The notes under the pieces are model-generated. The model did not search any database, was not told where the DNA came from, and worked only from the letters and a program-made list of their open reading frames with translations. A program made the translations under genes and the position numbers. Positions 36,356-49,402 of a stretch of DNA of 64,000 bases are shown here, one piece after another (position 1 is the stretch's first letter; every line of letters begins with the position of its first letter). Source of the stretch: Halichondria panicea (taxonomy: Eukaryota; Porifera; Demospongiae; Suberitida; Halichondriidae). The stretch is taken from contig NC_087382.1 in the NCBI RefSeq assembly GCF_963675165.1, positions 4,875,963 through 4,939,962 of the forward strand, given 5' to 3'.

Positions 36356-38644
36356 ATGGAGAGAGTTGAGTTGACTAGAAGAACTGTCCTACAGACGGCC
36401 GTAGCCGCCCTATGTGTGGAGACTGGATACCTGAGCGTGGAGAAGCATGCTCTAGGATCTCTGACAGAAGCTACTCAGAGCTGTCAGTGAAGTTTAAGAG
36501 ATTTGTGCTCTAAAAGTTCAGCAAACCTGGCCTGTAGCTAGTTGTAACTTTAATCTAGTTGTATGTGCAGCTAGTATGTAAATGCTAAAGGATATTGCTG
36601 TGTGACTTATAGTGTATGTGTGTTTATTCAGTTATCAGTGAGCTGGGACGCACTGCTCGTATGTACAGTGAGCTGGCCTCAAGGACAGAGCCTACAGTCT
36701 CAGACGTACACTCAGCACTCATTGACGCAGGTCTGATATAGTATACTGTACCTATTCTTATCGTAATTATAGGATGGAGTGATTGTGAGTACGTTGTTTA
36801 TGATATGCACCATGTACGTACCTGTATCAATACATTCACCTGTCAAGATGGTATTGCTGTGCAGGATTTGATGTCAATGGTCTCCCTGAGTACTCTAAGA
36901 GACCGCAGAGAAGACACTTGGCAAAACGTGCGTACACTTAATGTGCATTGTGTACACTAAAAATTGATTGTCTTCAGCTCAATAATTATACATGTAGAGA
37001 TCACTTCCACATTGCAAAGGTTTTTTCCGGACTAGTGTGTACAAGCTTTGTTGATTGTCTTTACCAACAGTAAAATGTCTACGTTTGTACTAAGCCATTG
37101 TATACCCCCCCCCCATACAGAGCCATTATTTACCCCCCCCCTCCCTCCTATACAGAGCCTCGTAGCTACCCTCAACCTCAACCACGATGCCTTCAGGTGG
37201 GGTCAAAGTGCACCCGTCCGTCCAACATCCCTCCACACCTCCCCCTCCTCCCTGACCCCCACACCTACGTCAAGACCCCTGTAAGTGCTCTGATTGAACG
37301 TGCTCCCTAACCTTGTCATCACGCCCACTGCCTCCTCGTACATGTATTAAGAAGGTCTCAATAGAAGTCTGCATAAGAGGAAATAGGAAAACAATTGTGC
37401 TCTTATTAAGCTTGCTACTGTACAGGAAGGCTAATATTTTTATGCATCAGGGTGATGATTTCTTCAAACAATCTACATCTACATTGTATGGTGGTGTACA
37501 CATGCAATGTCTTTATAGGCTCCAAAGTAATTATCAGCATGGTATATTTATACATTCATGTACTGTATGTTCAATATTTGCATGACATATTGTACACATA
37601 ACTATAACACATATGGTAATACACCCAATCCAAGAGACTAGGTAGATCAAATGTTTCTAAAGAGTATGAACATTCTCAGCGGCAATCAATACTTCTGTGA
37701 ATATATGTGGCGTCATTGTATATTACATGTATGTGTTCATGCTCACTATACAGTGTATCCCTCCTCTCAGACGTTTATTGTCCCTGCCAGTGACTACCGG
37801 AGTGTGAGGGAGAAACTAGCCATGGAGAAGCGCAACTCACGACGAGCTCTCTCCACCCTCCTCTCAAAGACACGCCCCTCCCACCCCGTGGCTGGGACCA
37901 CTGACGCCTCAGGACTTTATACAGGTTAGTATGTACGGAGTAGTGCAGTGTATAGAACTGGAAAGATAATTCCAAAAGTAGATTTGATGACACCTTACCG
38001 GATATGAAAAGTGGTTAACTTTAACTGGGAATGTCCATTCCCTGAAGTAAAACATAGTTCTAAGACATCTCTATTACATTTATAGCTCGTGAGTTTTCAT
38101 CGATTAGAGAGTCTGGACCCAAAGTGGTAGCCTGCAAAATTTGGTGTCTTCTACTTGCCAATTTAGGTTTCCCTTTAACAAAAGTCCAACGCCTTGATTT
38201 CTGATTTCTATGTTCATTTATTATTACTACTGTGATGTGCCCAAAATTGTTGGAGTGGTGGCTATTTTTTCAATCCTGCTTCTTTTAAGTAGTAAAACGA
38301 CATGGTTATTTTTGTCTAACCGCCAAGTCAGTGTGGGCGGCACATCCCTTGTTATACATGTACACTCCCATTTGCTAACCACACACACCCACACACACAC
38401 AGTGGTCACCAGCGAGCTGACAGCCTCTCCCTCCTACATGCAAGCACTTCTAGTCTCCACAGAGGAACAAGAGGAGGCTAATGATGACCACACCCCTCAG
38501 GACCCCCCTGGAGATGTGGACCTCCTGCAGAGCCAAGAGAGGTCAGAACAAACAGAGACTAATAACAGTGACTCTTATGAGAACCCGTTTTTGAAACCAG
38601 CTAAACAAGTCAAAATAACATTATTAAATAGATCCACTCAATAG
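36356..38644 (+). CDS. TAF8, TFIID subunit with histone fold
   Basis: TFIID component that pairs through its histone fold with TAF10 and acts in RNA polymerase II pre-initiation. Six exons, phases consistent: 36356-36482, 36632-36730, 36865-36927, 37156-37280, 37771-37924, 38403-38644; 269 residues (human about 310). Matches in order: histone-fold segment VETGYLSVEKHALGSLTEA with FISELGRTARMYSE; GFDVNGLPEYSKRPQRR; the TAF8 C-terminal signature IPPHLPLLPDPHTYVKTP; SDYRSVREKLAMEKRNSRRAL; and NPFLKPAKQVKI near the end. The basic tail that follows this last motif in vertebrates is replaced by TLLNRSTQ, so nuclear import may differ. The last exon's acceptor is a CA repeat. Confidence 0.92.
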
Positions 38645-39435
38645 TTGTTAAACTGTTTTGTGCTGCTCATTAATTTTCATAATGTTAATATTGAATTTCT
38701 ATCTTTTTCATAACCAGTAAACTACTTACCGTATAGCGGGTATATTTCGAGAGTATAAACTTTTGCAGAATGACCGTTAAAAGAAATTTTCGCGGATTTA
38801 ATTTTTGCAGAATACCAGCCTTTCTGCAGCATGCATGTGGGGTTACTGGTGGGTGGCCAGTGGGTAAAGCATTCGACTCCAGATCGGAAGATTGATAGTT
38901 CGAGTCCCATCAGTAGCGGAAATATTTTCCAAAGAGTTCACTCAGCTTTGCCCTGAAAAATAAGTAGTGCTCACCACTTACTGCCACCGCATCCTGACGG
39001 ATGGGATGCAAAGCAGGATGGGATGCAAAGCCAGAGGTTGGGGGATCTGACTTGATAAGCTTCAAGCTTCCCTCCCCTTCTAATGCTTGATGGGGTTTTA
39101 TAAATAGACTATAGTATTAACTTGTAAAGGGGCGCATGGGAAAAAATGCATATGTGTGGGTAGCTCTTATGACATCACGTAGAAAACATACATGTACATT
39201 AGGGAAAATCCGGTCCTCTTCCTGTACTTACTCCAACGCAAAGTACAACTACAAGCTATGTACTCTATATATCTATGGTACAAGCCATTTACAAGCTAGC
39301 CTTGCAGGTAAAAACCCCACTACTGTTTAGCTAGCTTAAGCCATGTGCTCTTAGATTATCTGCCAAGGTAACGCAACCACTAGCTCACAGTGTATCTATA
39401 GCTAGCTCAAGAGCTGTGCTAGATTATTTATATCA
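38645..39435. other. Intergenic region between TAF8 and the Trio-like gene
   Basis: Holds a family-2 MITE fragment (TACCGTATAGCGGGTATATT at about 38729) and a tRNA-derived SINE-like element at 38841-39105. No coding exon is seen. The proximal promoter of the Trio-like gene should lie within 39106-39435. Confidence 0.6.
38841..39105 (+). mobile_element. tRNA-derived SINE-like element
   Basis: It contains A-box-like TGGCCAGTGGG at 38854-38864 and B-box-like AGTTCGAGTCC at 38897-38907, spaced as in a tRNA promoter, followed by an unrelated body of about 190 bp (GGATGGGATGCAAAGC repeated) and a T-rich end. The head does not fold into a convincing complete tRNA, so this is a SINE head rather than a tRNA gene. 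Confidence 0.6.
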
Positions 39436-42233
39436 ATGGCTGAAGGAAGAGACCCAATTCAAGATCAGCTTAGACGCAGTCAAAGTCTCTCCTTGGAAAC
39501 CTCCAACAGTACAAGGCCAGTGCATGATGGTCATGACAGCTCAGTCTCCATGGAGGGGCTCAATGCAGCAGACATTGGTGAGTGTGGATGCATTGGACTG
39601 TGTGTGGATGTATAGATCTATATTTAAACACAAGAGGAGCTAGCTATGCTAAGATAGACAACAGATTGTCTAGTTTCCAGGGTGGTGTTATTTTAAATGG
39701 CTGTATTGCATATGCATGTAAATAGCTTCGTGCAGATTTATACCGTATCATTTGAATACATTTTTGGAAGCCAGATTCCATGGGAAAACACGAATGCCAA
39801 TTATTATGCGTGTAGGTTTGCATGCCAGCCAAGCACTGCATGCTAGTAGTGCTGACTTGCATTACATACAATATACATACATACATACATACAACCCTAT
39901 AATTATAGTAACAAACACTAATTTAGAACTCTGTATTCCGTGTACAGCCGGCCATGAATACTTAGACCAGTATAGCTATTGTTTTTCCTTGGCCTGCAGT
40001 TATAGCAACTAGATGCTATGTGTTGATAACCATTGACTGATTGTACGTGGTTATTTTTGTAAACGCTATGTACAGCAGTGAGTGTTAATGTGTCACACAA
40101 TAAAATACCATACCAATGAGTGCAATACTGACGAAAAAAAGTTGCTTGCCTTTTAATTTCAGGTTTAATTTGCTGAAATCAGCACATTATTAATTGTTGC
40201 CCTTGGTAATAGAAACATATTTGCTATGAATACTTTCGTCCTATTAACCTGCATGTCCATAATAATTATATATAGCAGGTGACAACATGCATTATTATTA
40301 TAAATTATAGTGAGCATAATACATTGTAGGTCTTATTGTACACAAGGTGACCTCAATAGATTGTATTACAGAGATTGAGCAATTTTCAAGAGGCGCCATT
40401 GACAAGTTCCCACTGTACTGTACACTAGCACTACCCATAACATTTTAGAACAGAGTGCCGGTTTGAATAATTATGTGTTGTATAATTATATAATTATTAC
40501 TAATAACTACGATTGTGTGGTCTATCTGTCGTATGTTGTGTCCATTTGATTGTTAAATGGAAATCGTCTCCTCTAGATCTATTGCAAAAACTGTAATATA
40601 AACCATCTTTGTAGTCTGTGTGTATTCCCACACGTAACTCTTGATTGATCATTGTCTGGTGAATGCCACACCCCCTGACTGTGTTGAACTAATGATTGCA
40701 AGCTTGTATGTATGTAATTCCGAGAATTTTTATCTCGCATTCTAATTTATTAGCAAGAGACTAGCCAGCCAAGAGTCGTTGTGTATCTGCACTGTACGTA
40801 TTCCCAGCTAATGCTTCCATGAGCTGTGGCTGGGTTTCCTATAAGCTTTCCTACTAGTATACTTATGATCAGTGATGTAACTCAATAATGACATGCAATT
40901 TAATGTTTTCTGTTGACGTACGTGCATCAATTATGAGCTGCTGCATAAGCTAGATTCTAGTGGAATGATTTTGTCCAGCCCCTAAAGAGAGGGCCACTTT
41001 GATCCATGGGTCGTTTGATTATTGTACCAGTCGGTGCCAATCTATCAAAATAGTCATAATTATTATATTACATGTATAGTTGTGATCACCGCATTTCCTG
41101 CAGTTCAATTAATATATCCCATGTCCTTGTTGTACTGGTAACTAAACTACCTTCCTCCGCTTAAAGTGATCATGTTGTCATCTCTGTAACTCCCCCCCCT
41201 CAAAATAGTAACTATGGTGACTACATGTATATAGTCAGTGAAGGAGTTGATCATTCAATTATCTTACTCTGACACTAATTGCATGCAATGGGGAGGGAGT
41301 TCACGCTCGTGTACACTATGAATTGATCGTGTGTGAATACTTAATGAGGTGTGCGTAATAAGTGTAAGATCTTTGAAGGTGGATATACCCATTCATATTT
41401 GCTCCATCGAATGTGGCAGTTATGTATGCATGAGTGCCCCCGCGTCAGGCAGATGTCTAGCAGTCTAAATAGATGCCCAAGGGCTAACCACTATTATAGA
41501 CAGAGTTGCCCCAGGGAGGAGTAGGCAGCTGACTATATATAGTGCTCAGTGTTGGATATTAATTTTGTCGGCGAATGTCTGCTTCCTCAGTTTCTGAGGC
41601 ATGTACACAGAGCCCAAAGAGAGGTGGTTTTGTGTGGCCTCAGTTTACCCAGTTAGCATGTATTGACTATTAATAACACGTAGCACTGCATTCATTCTGT
41701 TCATTACTTAATATTGGCCACTGACAATGTTATGGGCATGAAGATAAACACACATTAGGGTGGGTTGCCTAGTAACAATGTACGTACCAATTTGGGATGG
41801 ATAAGATCATACTACCTAGTATGCTTCCCTATTTAATATGAGCTGGACCTGCTGGCCTCCTCCTACTATATGTAGCTACCGGCTCAATTAGAGCCTGCCC
41901 TATCCAATTGCAAATATCAGCTGCACCTACATGCTAAATAATCCTCTTACTGCTGGTGCTTGAGAAAGTTTGTTTACACCCACTCGTTAGCTCTTAGCCA
42001 GTACATACTCCCTCCCACACACTTTGTTGTCAAAGCACACATGCACACAGTCATGCATATGTAACCACCTACCAAAAGCTGTGCCCACAAGAACACACAC
42101 ACACACACACACACGCACGCAAGAATGCACACACACCACACACACCACACACACACGCACTCACACCACACACACACACGCACACACACGCACGCACACC
42201 ACACACACACACGCACGCACACGCACGCACACG

Positions 42234-42271
<38 letters not shown>

Positions 42272-45200
42272 TGCCATTGTCAACAAGAAATGGATGATTG
42301 ACGAAGTCATTGGATTGGTGCGATCGAAACTTGCAATTCTGACAGGTCAGTGCAATGAAAATACCACTAGTACATGAATTCAATTTAGAACGATATTCAA
42401 TCCTCTTTGAAATTTTTGTGATATGACCTTTCATCTAGATGGATTAAAGTTGAACTAGAAATTCCACAAAATCAATGTTTGATTTGCTTGTCACTTGATA
42501 TCACTTGATCTAGACTACAATAGCTCATATAAGGTGATGGTTTTTGGTAAACAGTCGTTGAAATCGACCCCTGCATACCATTACAAGCTGTGTGCCAGCA
42601 CATAGCAGTGTGAATGAGAGGGTAATTGGTGGTACAATAGTGGTACACGTATGTATGCTCTGTATTCAAATACCAGATGATTATAATCAATGTGTCAATG
42701 TCTCAAGTATTAAAATATCTGCTGATTTGGCTTATAATTCGCAAAGGTTTTTCACTCGCAAAATATTGTAGTAGGTATAATAATGCAAGTGAGACTATCA
42801 TTTACCTGTGGTCATTGTGATATGTGCATGATACATGTTTGTTAGCTTTTTGTTGATGGCTTGTAAGCATAGTTCAGCATTGAAGTGTATCTTACATACA
42901 TGCATATGTATACGTGTATGTGTGTGTATTTCGTTGTTACTTGATCCCTTCGCATATTTTAGCTTATCAGTTTGTGGGGGAGATACATGTATAACTTAAT
43001 AATTATGTGTGACATTTTGTCGCATATATTCATGTTACAGTACATGATACTTCATTTCTTGGTTAGTATTTGCTGTATTAAAGAGGGGGCCTATTACACA
43101 AACACGTAGATTTAATGGAGTGTGTGTGTCCTAATTTGGATATTGAAGTCGTCAAATTCATTGTAATAATGTTTGTCTCCTATAATACGTACCTACAGGT
43201 GGACGTGACAAAAGGGGAGCCCCCGTAATTACGATAACCTGTAACGAGCACTCTGATGTGAGACCCATCAATGTCGGCAAGCTACTCTCCTACCTCAGCA
43301 AAGCAGTCGAGTGAGTGGGTGGGTGGGTGGATGGATGAGGTCTCAGAGATACGTAGCCTTAGGGCAGTACTCAATTATACTATAAAGTGCCGAGAAGGGG
43401 GAGGAGCATAATTATATAATTATATTCTCTTGATTGTGCGTTTTTGAATATACAATTACGATACAGTGAACAAGTTGTGTAAGCGGGATTCATAATAAAA
43501 TAACAATTTTCAATTTTCAATTTTGATCAAACTGTTTTCAATCCGTAAACAAGCAACTCGTACCGTGCAGTTAAGCGTCATGTAAAAGTGATTATAACTT
43601 GTGATTATAACTCACATGCTTAGATACTCTCTCCCTCTTTCCCTCCCTCCAGCGAGCCTCTCCAAGGAAAGGGCTTCACTATGGTACTGGACATGCAGAA
43701 ATCTTCATGGGCCGTCACCAAGAATTTGCTCAAGTCTCTACAGCTGACTTTTGTGGAGCACATTCATCACGTATTTATCGTCAAGCCCAAGGCTTTCTGG
43801 CAGAAGAGGAAAGTTGGTGTCAGTCTCTCCATGCAAAAGGCCAGATATAACTTCCCGGTAAGTGAGTGGGAATCACATGATACTAGCCTAAGGGATAATT
43901 AAGTTATACCGCTAATGAAAACTGGCCCTATACATGCATGCATGTCATTGTGGACATTTTTGGGACAAGGAAAGTTCATAGCTGCTTATTTGAAGTGTCC
44001 TAATTTCAGCGGCAAACAGTTCAGGATCTGTGTCTTGTGATTGTTGAGGTGGAGACTTAATTGAGTATATATGTGTCCTGGTTGCAAAGGGTGCTCCTAC
44101 ATATGTATATGTATAATCCTGGTAGTCCATTTTTAAGGATTCTTGAAGCGTATATGGCTCAATCTTACATGTACATGTACAATGTATGTATATTATTGTT
44201 GTTATTGGATACATGTACATGATTGTATGTATTAACATCCTGTTCACACCAGACGTACTAAGAGTCCCTTCCTTTCACCCACCCCACACCTCACATGTTC
44301 CACCCCTCACCACCCACCCCACACTCTTCACCACCCACACCTCACATGTTCCACCCCTGATCATCACCCACCCATACCTCACATCTTCCACCCCTCACCA
44401 CCCACCCCCTCCACAGGTGGTGTTGCTGGACAATAGTAACGGGTTGCTCCAGTATCTGCCGGCCCCTCAGGTGCACAAGGAACTGGGCGGGTCACTAGTC
44501 TACAACCACGACGAATGGATAGATGCACAGAGGGTGAGCAACCTACTTATACGTTTTTGTTTCACTTTGATATTTTTACCTTTGCTCAAGGACGTGTTAT
44601 CTACATGTACACGTAGCTTCCTCTACAGGCCTGTATCTTAATTGCATGCTGTACGTAGATTGCTCATTTTTGTATCTTAGAACACTGTTCCCTTTCTAGA
44701 GGTACCACGGCCCTGAATTAGGAAGAGTCTTAATTGTAATGAAGTGATAATTATAGTCACATACAATGTTAAGGTAAAGCTCTACCCCAATGTCATGTTG
44801 TGTGTCGACTAAAGAATTCAAACTTTTGTAGAGAACATAAAATTAAGCTATTCTTTTGTAAAATGGGAGAATGCGTGATGCTCACACTGATGTTGTGTTG
44901 TGCCTCTCTCAGTGTCTGGAGAAGCATCTGTTGGAACTGAAAGCTCGTCTCGAGGGTATAGAGTCACTGAGGGAGCAGTTGGAACGGAATGAGGACCCGG
45001 TGAATCTGAATGAGGCTCGTGATGCGGTACGGAGACACGTTGATGCTCGGTCCCTCCTGGACAAGGGAGGTCTGGACACAGCCTGTGAAGCCGCCATTCA
45101 TGCGGTGTCTAAGTTGAAGGGATGCAGTCATCCGGACATCACTGGTAAGTATGCACTTTATGTGTGTGGGGATTTCCCTGTGTCCTAATTGAACTATCCA

Positions 45201-48200
45201 TCCAGTGAGTGTAGTACGATCGTTTAGTAGGCTTAGCCCAGAGGAGAATCGTTATGGGTCAAAAGGTCTTAATCATAAACCTTTTAGTATCTCCAATTCA
45301 CGTGGAGCTAGCTGAGTGGAAATCTTCCAGAAGCAGCTAAGACCTTTTGACTCTGACGATCCTCCTCTGGGCTTAGCCTACATTTAAATTCATGTTCTTC
45401 TTGTCACATACATTGTACACAAAGTAGCTAGCTTGTAATTGATACTAGAATTGTGTTCATTGAAGTAACTATGTCCGTTGCTACCCTTTGCTATTTCGAC
45501 AATAGTAGCCTTTCAAAATGCTGCCAATTTTGCCATCTTGTAATTTAATTTTCCTAAAATGGTTAATTAAGAGTGCCTATAATTATAATGGTACATGTAT
45601 ATAAAGCTACATGTTATTTATGTACATGTACAGCTAGTACATACATGCTTTGTAATAACTTCATGCACATTCAAACAATTGTAATACTTTATTTTTGTCC
45701 ATTTACAGATTTTTTTAACCGCATTGATGAGTTGTGCGGCACTCTCCAGTCTACACGAGGTCGACTACAGCAGACCTGGGACGAGAAGGGAGGGAAGCTG
45801 GATCAGGTAACCATGGACACACTCCCACACATATACATGTATGAGACTATAAGCATATTTACACAACTTAAGCTCAATAACAGTACATTTAATTTGTATT
45901 CCTTACAACTAATCCTTTCAAATTAAGATCAAAATCAGTTCATTTACAAAATGTGTGGTACCTGAATTGAAACATTTCCTATATCCTATAATTACTAGTA
46001 CTTAAGTGCTATGTCAAAGATACTACTTTTAAACCACACCCCCTTATACAGGTGCTACAGTTGAGGATATTCGAGAGCGATTCCAGCCAATTGCGAGAGT
46101 GGGTGGAATACGAGGGCGGCTCCTTGTCGAAGAAGCACACCGACATTGGTGACTCCCATTCCAGTGCAGCTGCAGCCAAACAGAGCTTTGCAGACTTCAA
46201 CTCTCGTGTCAAGGTATGTAGGTATCATCTGCATGGTCCTGTATATTATTGCGTGTAAAGTATCAGACTTTTGGACAGTCTGTTACTTTGCCCTTATGGA
46301 GGAGAGGGTGTCCTTTTGGTGAGTGGGTAAATGGTGCCATTAGGAGCGTCCCTTTAGTATAGAGAGATACGTACCATTGACAGTTGATTCCACGCCCATG
46401 ACGGTAGCTTCCATTGTACTCAAAAGCCATGAGATCATGCATGTAACGTTGAAATAAGTGATTAAAGGTCTTAATCTTATCGTTAGTGTACTACAGTCAT
46501 GTGCTATAGGTGCAAAACATGCTGGAAATTCTCATTGTAAATACTGATGTTCACATGTACTTAGCTACATTGCATCCTGGTAAATAACCTTAGTGTATCC
46601 TGTACTAGCAGCGATTGATGGCTACATTGACTGTGATATCACACTAATGTTGACATTCCAATCCCCACACATGGCAATCTCTGTAATTACCTTGCACCCG
46701 ATATCATAAGGGAAGACTTACGTTCATGCATGACGCTCTAGCTTGCACTCTTAGTAACTATGCATGTGAGCTGATTGCACTCTCAACCTTACCCTCCCCC
46801 CCATCAGTGATAGGGGTGGAGGTAAGGTTGAGATAGCTCAGAGGAGGTCCGACATGCGTACACAAATCACAACAAGTTCAATGCATTGATTCATTGCGCA
46901 TGTCGGACCTCCTCTGGAGCTAGCTAGCTAGCATTTCATTGGGTGGTTTCTTTCCTATATGCCAATTTTCACTGATAGACGGCAGTGATACTAATCAAGG
47001 CGTATACATATAGTTCTAGATAAGACTCGGAACATATTCATCGTAATTTAAGTACATGTACATGTACCAATTCAATAACATGCAATTTGACATTTTCTCC
47101 ATACATGTACATGTACATGTACTATATATAGCACATGTACATATACGTACATACGTATAACAAGTATTATTCCAATAGGCTTACTATTTAAGTTCGAATA
47201 CCTTCATAGCAATATGAAAATTGCAATAGTTTTGGGTAATGCTTTAGTGTTACCTCTCCTTCTCCTCATGCAGTTCAAGTCCCAGGAGCTCAAACGGGTG
47301 GTGGTGTTGGGGGAGAGGCTGGTGGCGGCCAATCACTACGCTGCCGAGGATATCAAGATTAAAAGTACAGAGGTCAAAGGTCAATGGGACCGCCTGTTGG
47401 TGCTGGTAGAGGATAGAGAGTCGTTGCTGACACTGTCAATGAGCTTCTTTGACAGACAGCAGACGGTGAGCTTCATTGTATACACAGTGTAGCACTATTA
47501 TTGTACCGTGTACGTTTGCTCTGATGTATGCTAAATTGATATTTCTGTCAATTTCAATAATGCACAAGCAATTATCTCGCAAATCCTTAATCTAGTACAG
47601 TACATTGCACATGCATATACGCATGCTCTCTATATTTATTACAGCTCTGACCAAACACGTATTACAAATCTCTAAATAGCTGCATGTTACCACATTTAAT
47701 TCACTATGCATAGATTATCCTCCACCCACTCTCATAGTTCTTTGACAATGTGGAGGAGTGGTCAGAGACTTGCGGTACAAAGGACATGCCTCCTGATATC
47801 CCGTCCCTGGAGGAGGCCATCGCCGCCCACAAAAAGCTCCAGGAAACATTTCAAACCTGCTACTCTCTTGTTCGAGAAGAGGGTCACAAGATCATCGAGA
47901 GACTACGGAAGCCAGTTGGAGATAGCTCACTCCCTCAGGCGTTTGTTGCACGCACTCGTGTCGTCAAGGAGATATTAGAGTCCATGTTTGACGAGGAAAA
48001 CTGGTTGGACGAGCAGGTAGGAACTAAAAAAACTACATGTACATATAGTAAACTTTCGGTCCCCCATAAACTTTTTGGTTGAATTACTAACCCACATAAA
48101 AACATAAATTTAATTATTACACAGTGAACTTGTCTACATCCCTAGGCAGCTAGACTAACAGTGGCTGTAGTAAAGAGGTGGCCTGCTAACACAGATTGAA

Positions 48201-49347
48201 TGCTATTGACGCCTATTTTAACCACGTTGCATTATAGAGGCCAGGTGACCAATAGACAGGTTTCACTATAAATGCGTACGCACAATAAAATGGAATGTCC
48301 ATGCTTGTGTCTTACACCTACACATACTGTACTATGTGTGTGCTCACACGAACAGTGGAACACGAGAAATGTGACTCTGGAGCAAACACTTCATCTAAGG
48401 CAGTATCAGAAGGAAGCTAAGGAAGTGTACGAGTGGCTGGAGAACGTCGGGAGGCCATTCCTCACAGCTGCCAACAGCATAGGTGAGTGAGTGGGGGAGA
48501 CGATGAACTCAGTAACTGTGTAACCGTGTTTTATTATTGATTCAAACACAATTTCTAATACATGTATACATAGTTGAGTCTTGTAATAATTTTCATGCAA
48601 ATCGCAAGCTGTGTGTGCGCACAAGTACAGTATAGGAACTGTTTACGGGCTATTTTAGATAATCTCTTTCCCAATATTAATGGTGCATTGTATAGCAACA
48701 GCTGTGCATGGGCATTATTATATATAGATTTGTCTTTTCTCTTCTCTTGCATGTGTAACATTTGTCAATCAGATTTTTATAACTCCTTGTATGCTCTTGT
48801 GCAGGTGAGAATGAATCGGATACTATCCAGCTGCTCAAAAATCACGATGCCTTCGAGAAAACCACCAATCCAATCTATACTACTGCTAGCCAGCTGTTCA
48901 CCAAGGCAACACACCTGGCCAAAAGCAGCCAATGCAAACCTGAACTTATCCAACGAGAGTCATCAGCTCTGGAGGGTGTGGTCAACTCGTTTGCCTTAGG
49001 GCTTGACACTCAAAGGGAGACTATTCTGCAGGCACAGGAGGTCTTCAAGAATATGGAGCAGGTACATACGTTACTTAGTTTTTGAACCTTGTTCAGTCAC
49101 CCTGACAACAAAAGTGACACGTACATTCTGAATCAACACAATGTGCAAAAATAATACTATATTATAGTCTTTGATTTTCACATACTTTTTGCTGAAGGGT
49201 GTTTAACCGTCACAATACTAACCTCATTTTGTATTAATTGGTAGCATGGTATTTGACACACAGTACGTGCAACAAGCTTTAGTTTTTGATACTCCATCAG
49301 ACGTTAATTCCCACACACCCACACCCCCACACACTCACCCATACACT

Positions 49348-49402
<55 letters not shown>

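Noticed and set aside
38841-38915. Possible tRNA gene
   Set aside because: A-box and B-box-like motifs are present, but the arms do not form a full cloverleaf and the sequence continues as a SINE-like body.
41974-42434. Long Cys/Val-rich and His/Thr-rich open frames
   Set aside because: They are translations of the CA/GT microsatellite, not genes.
44262-44416. CCACCC-rich tandem sequence before Trio-like exon 5 as a possible coding repeat
   Set aside because: It lies in the intron just upstream of the acceptor at 44415-44416 and does not keep a frame with the neighbouring exons.
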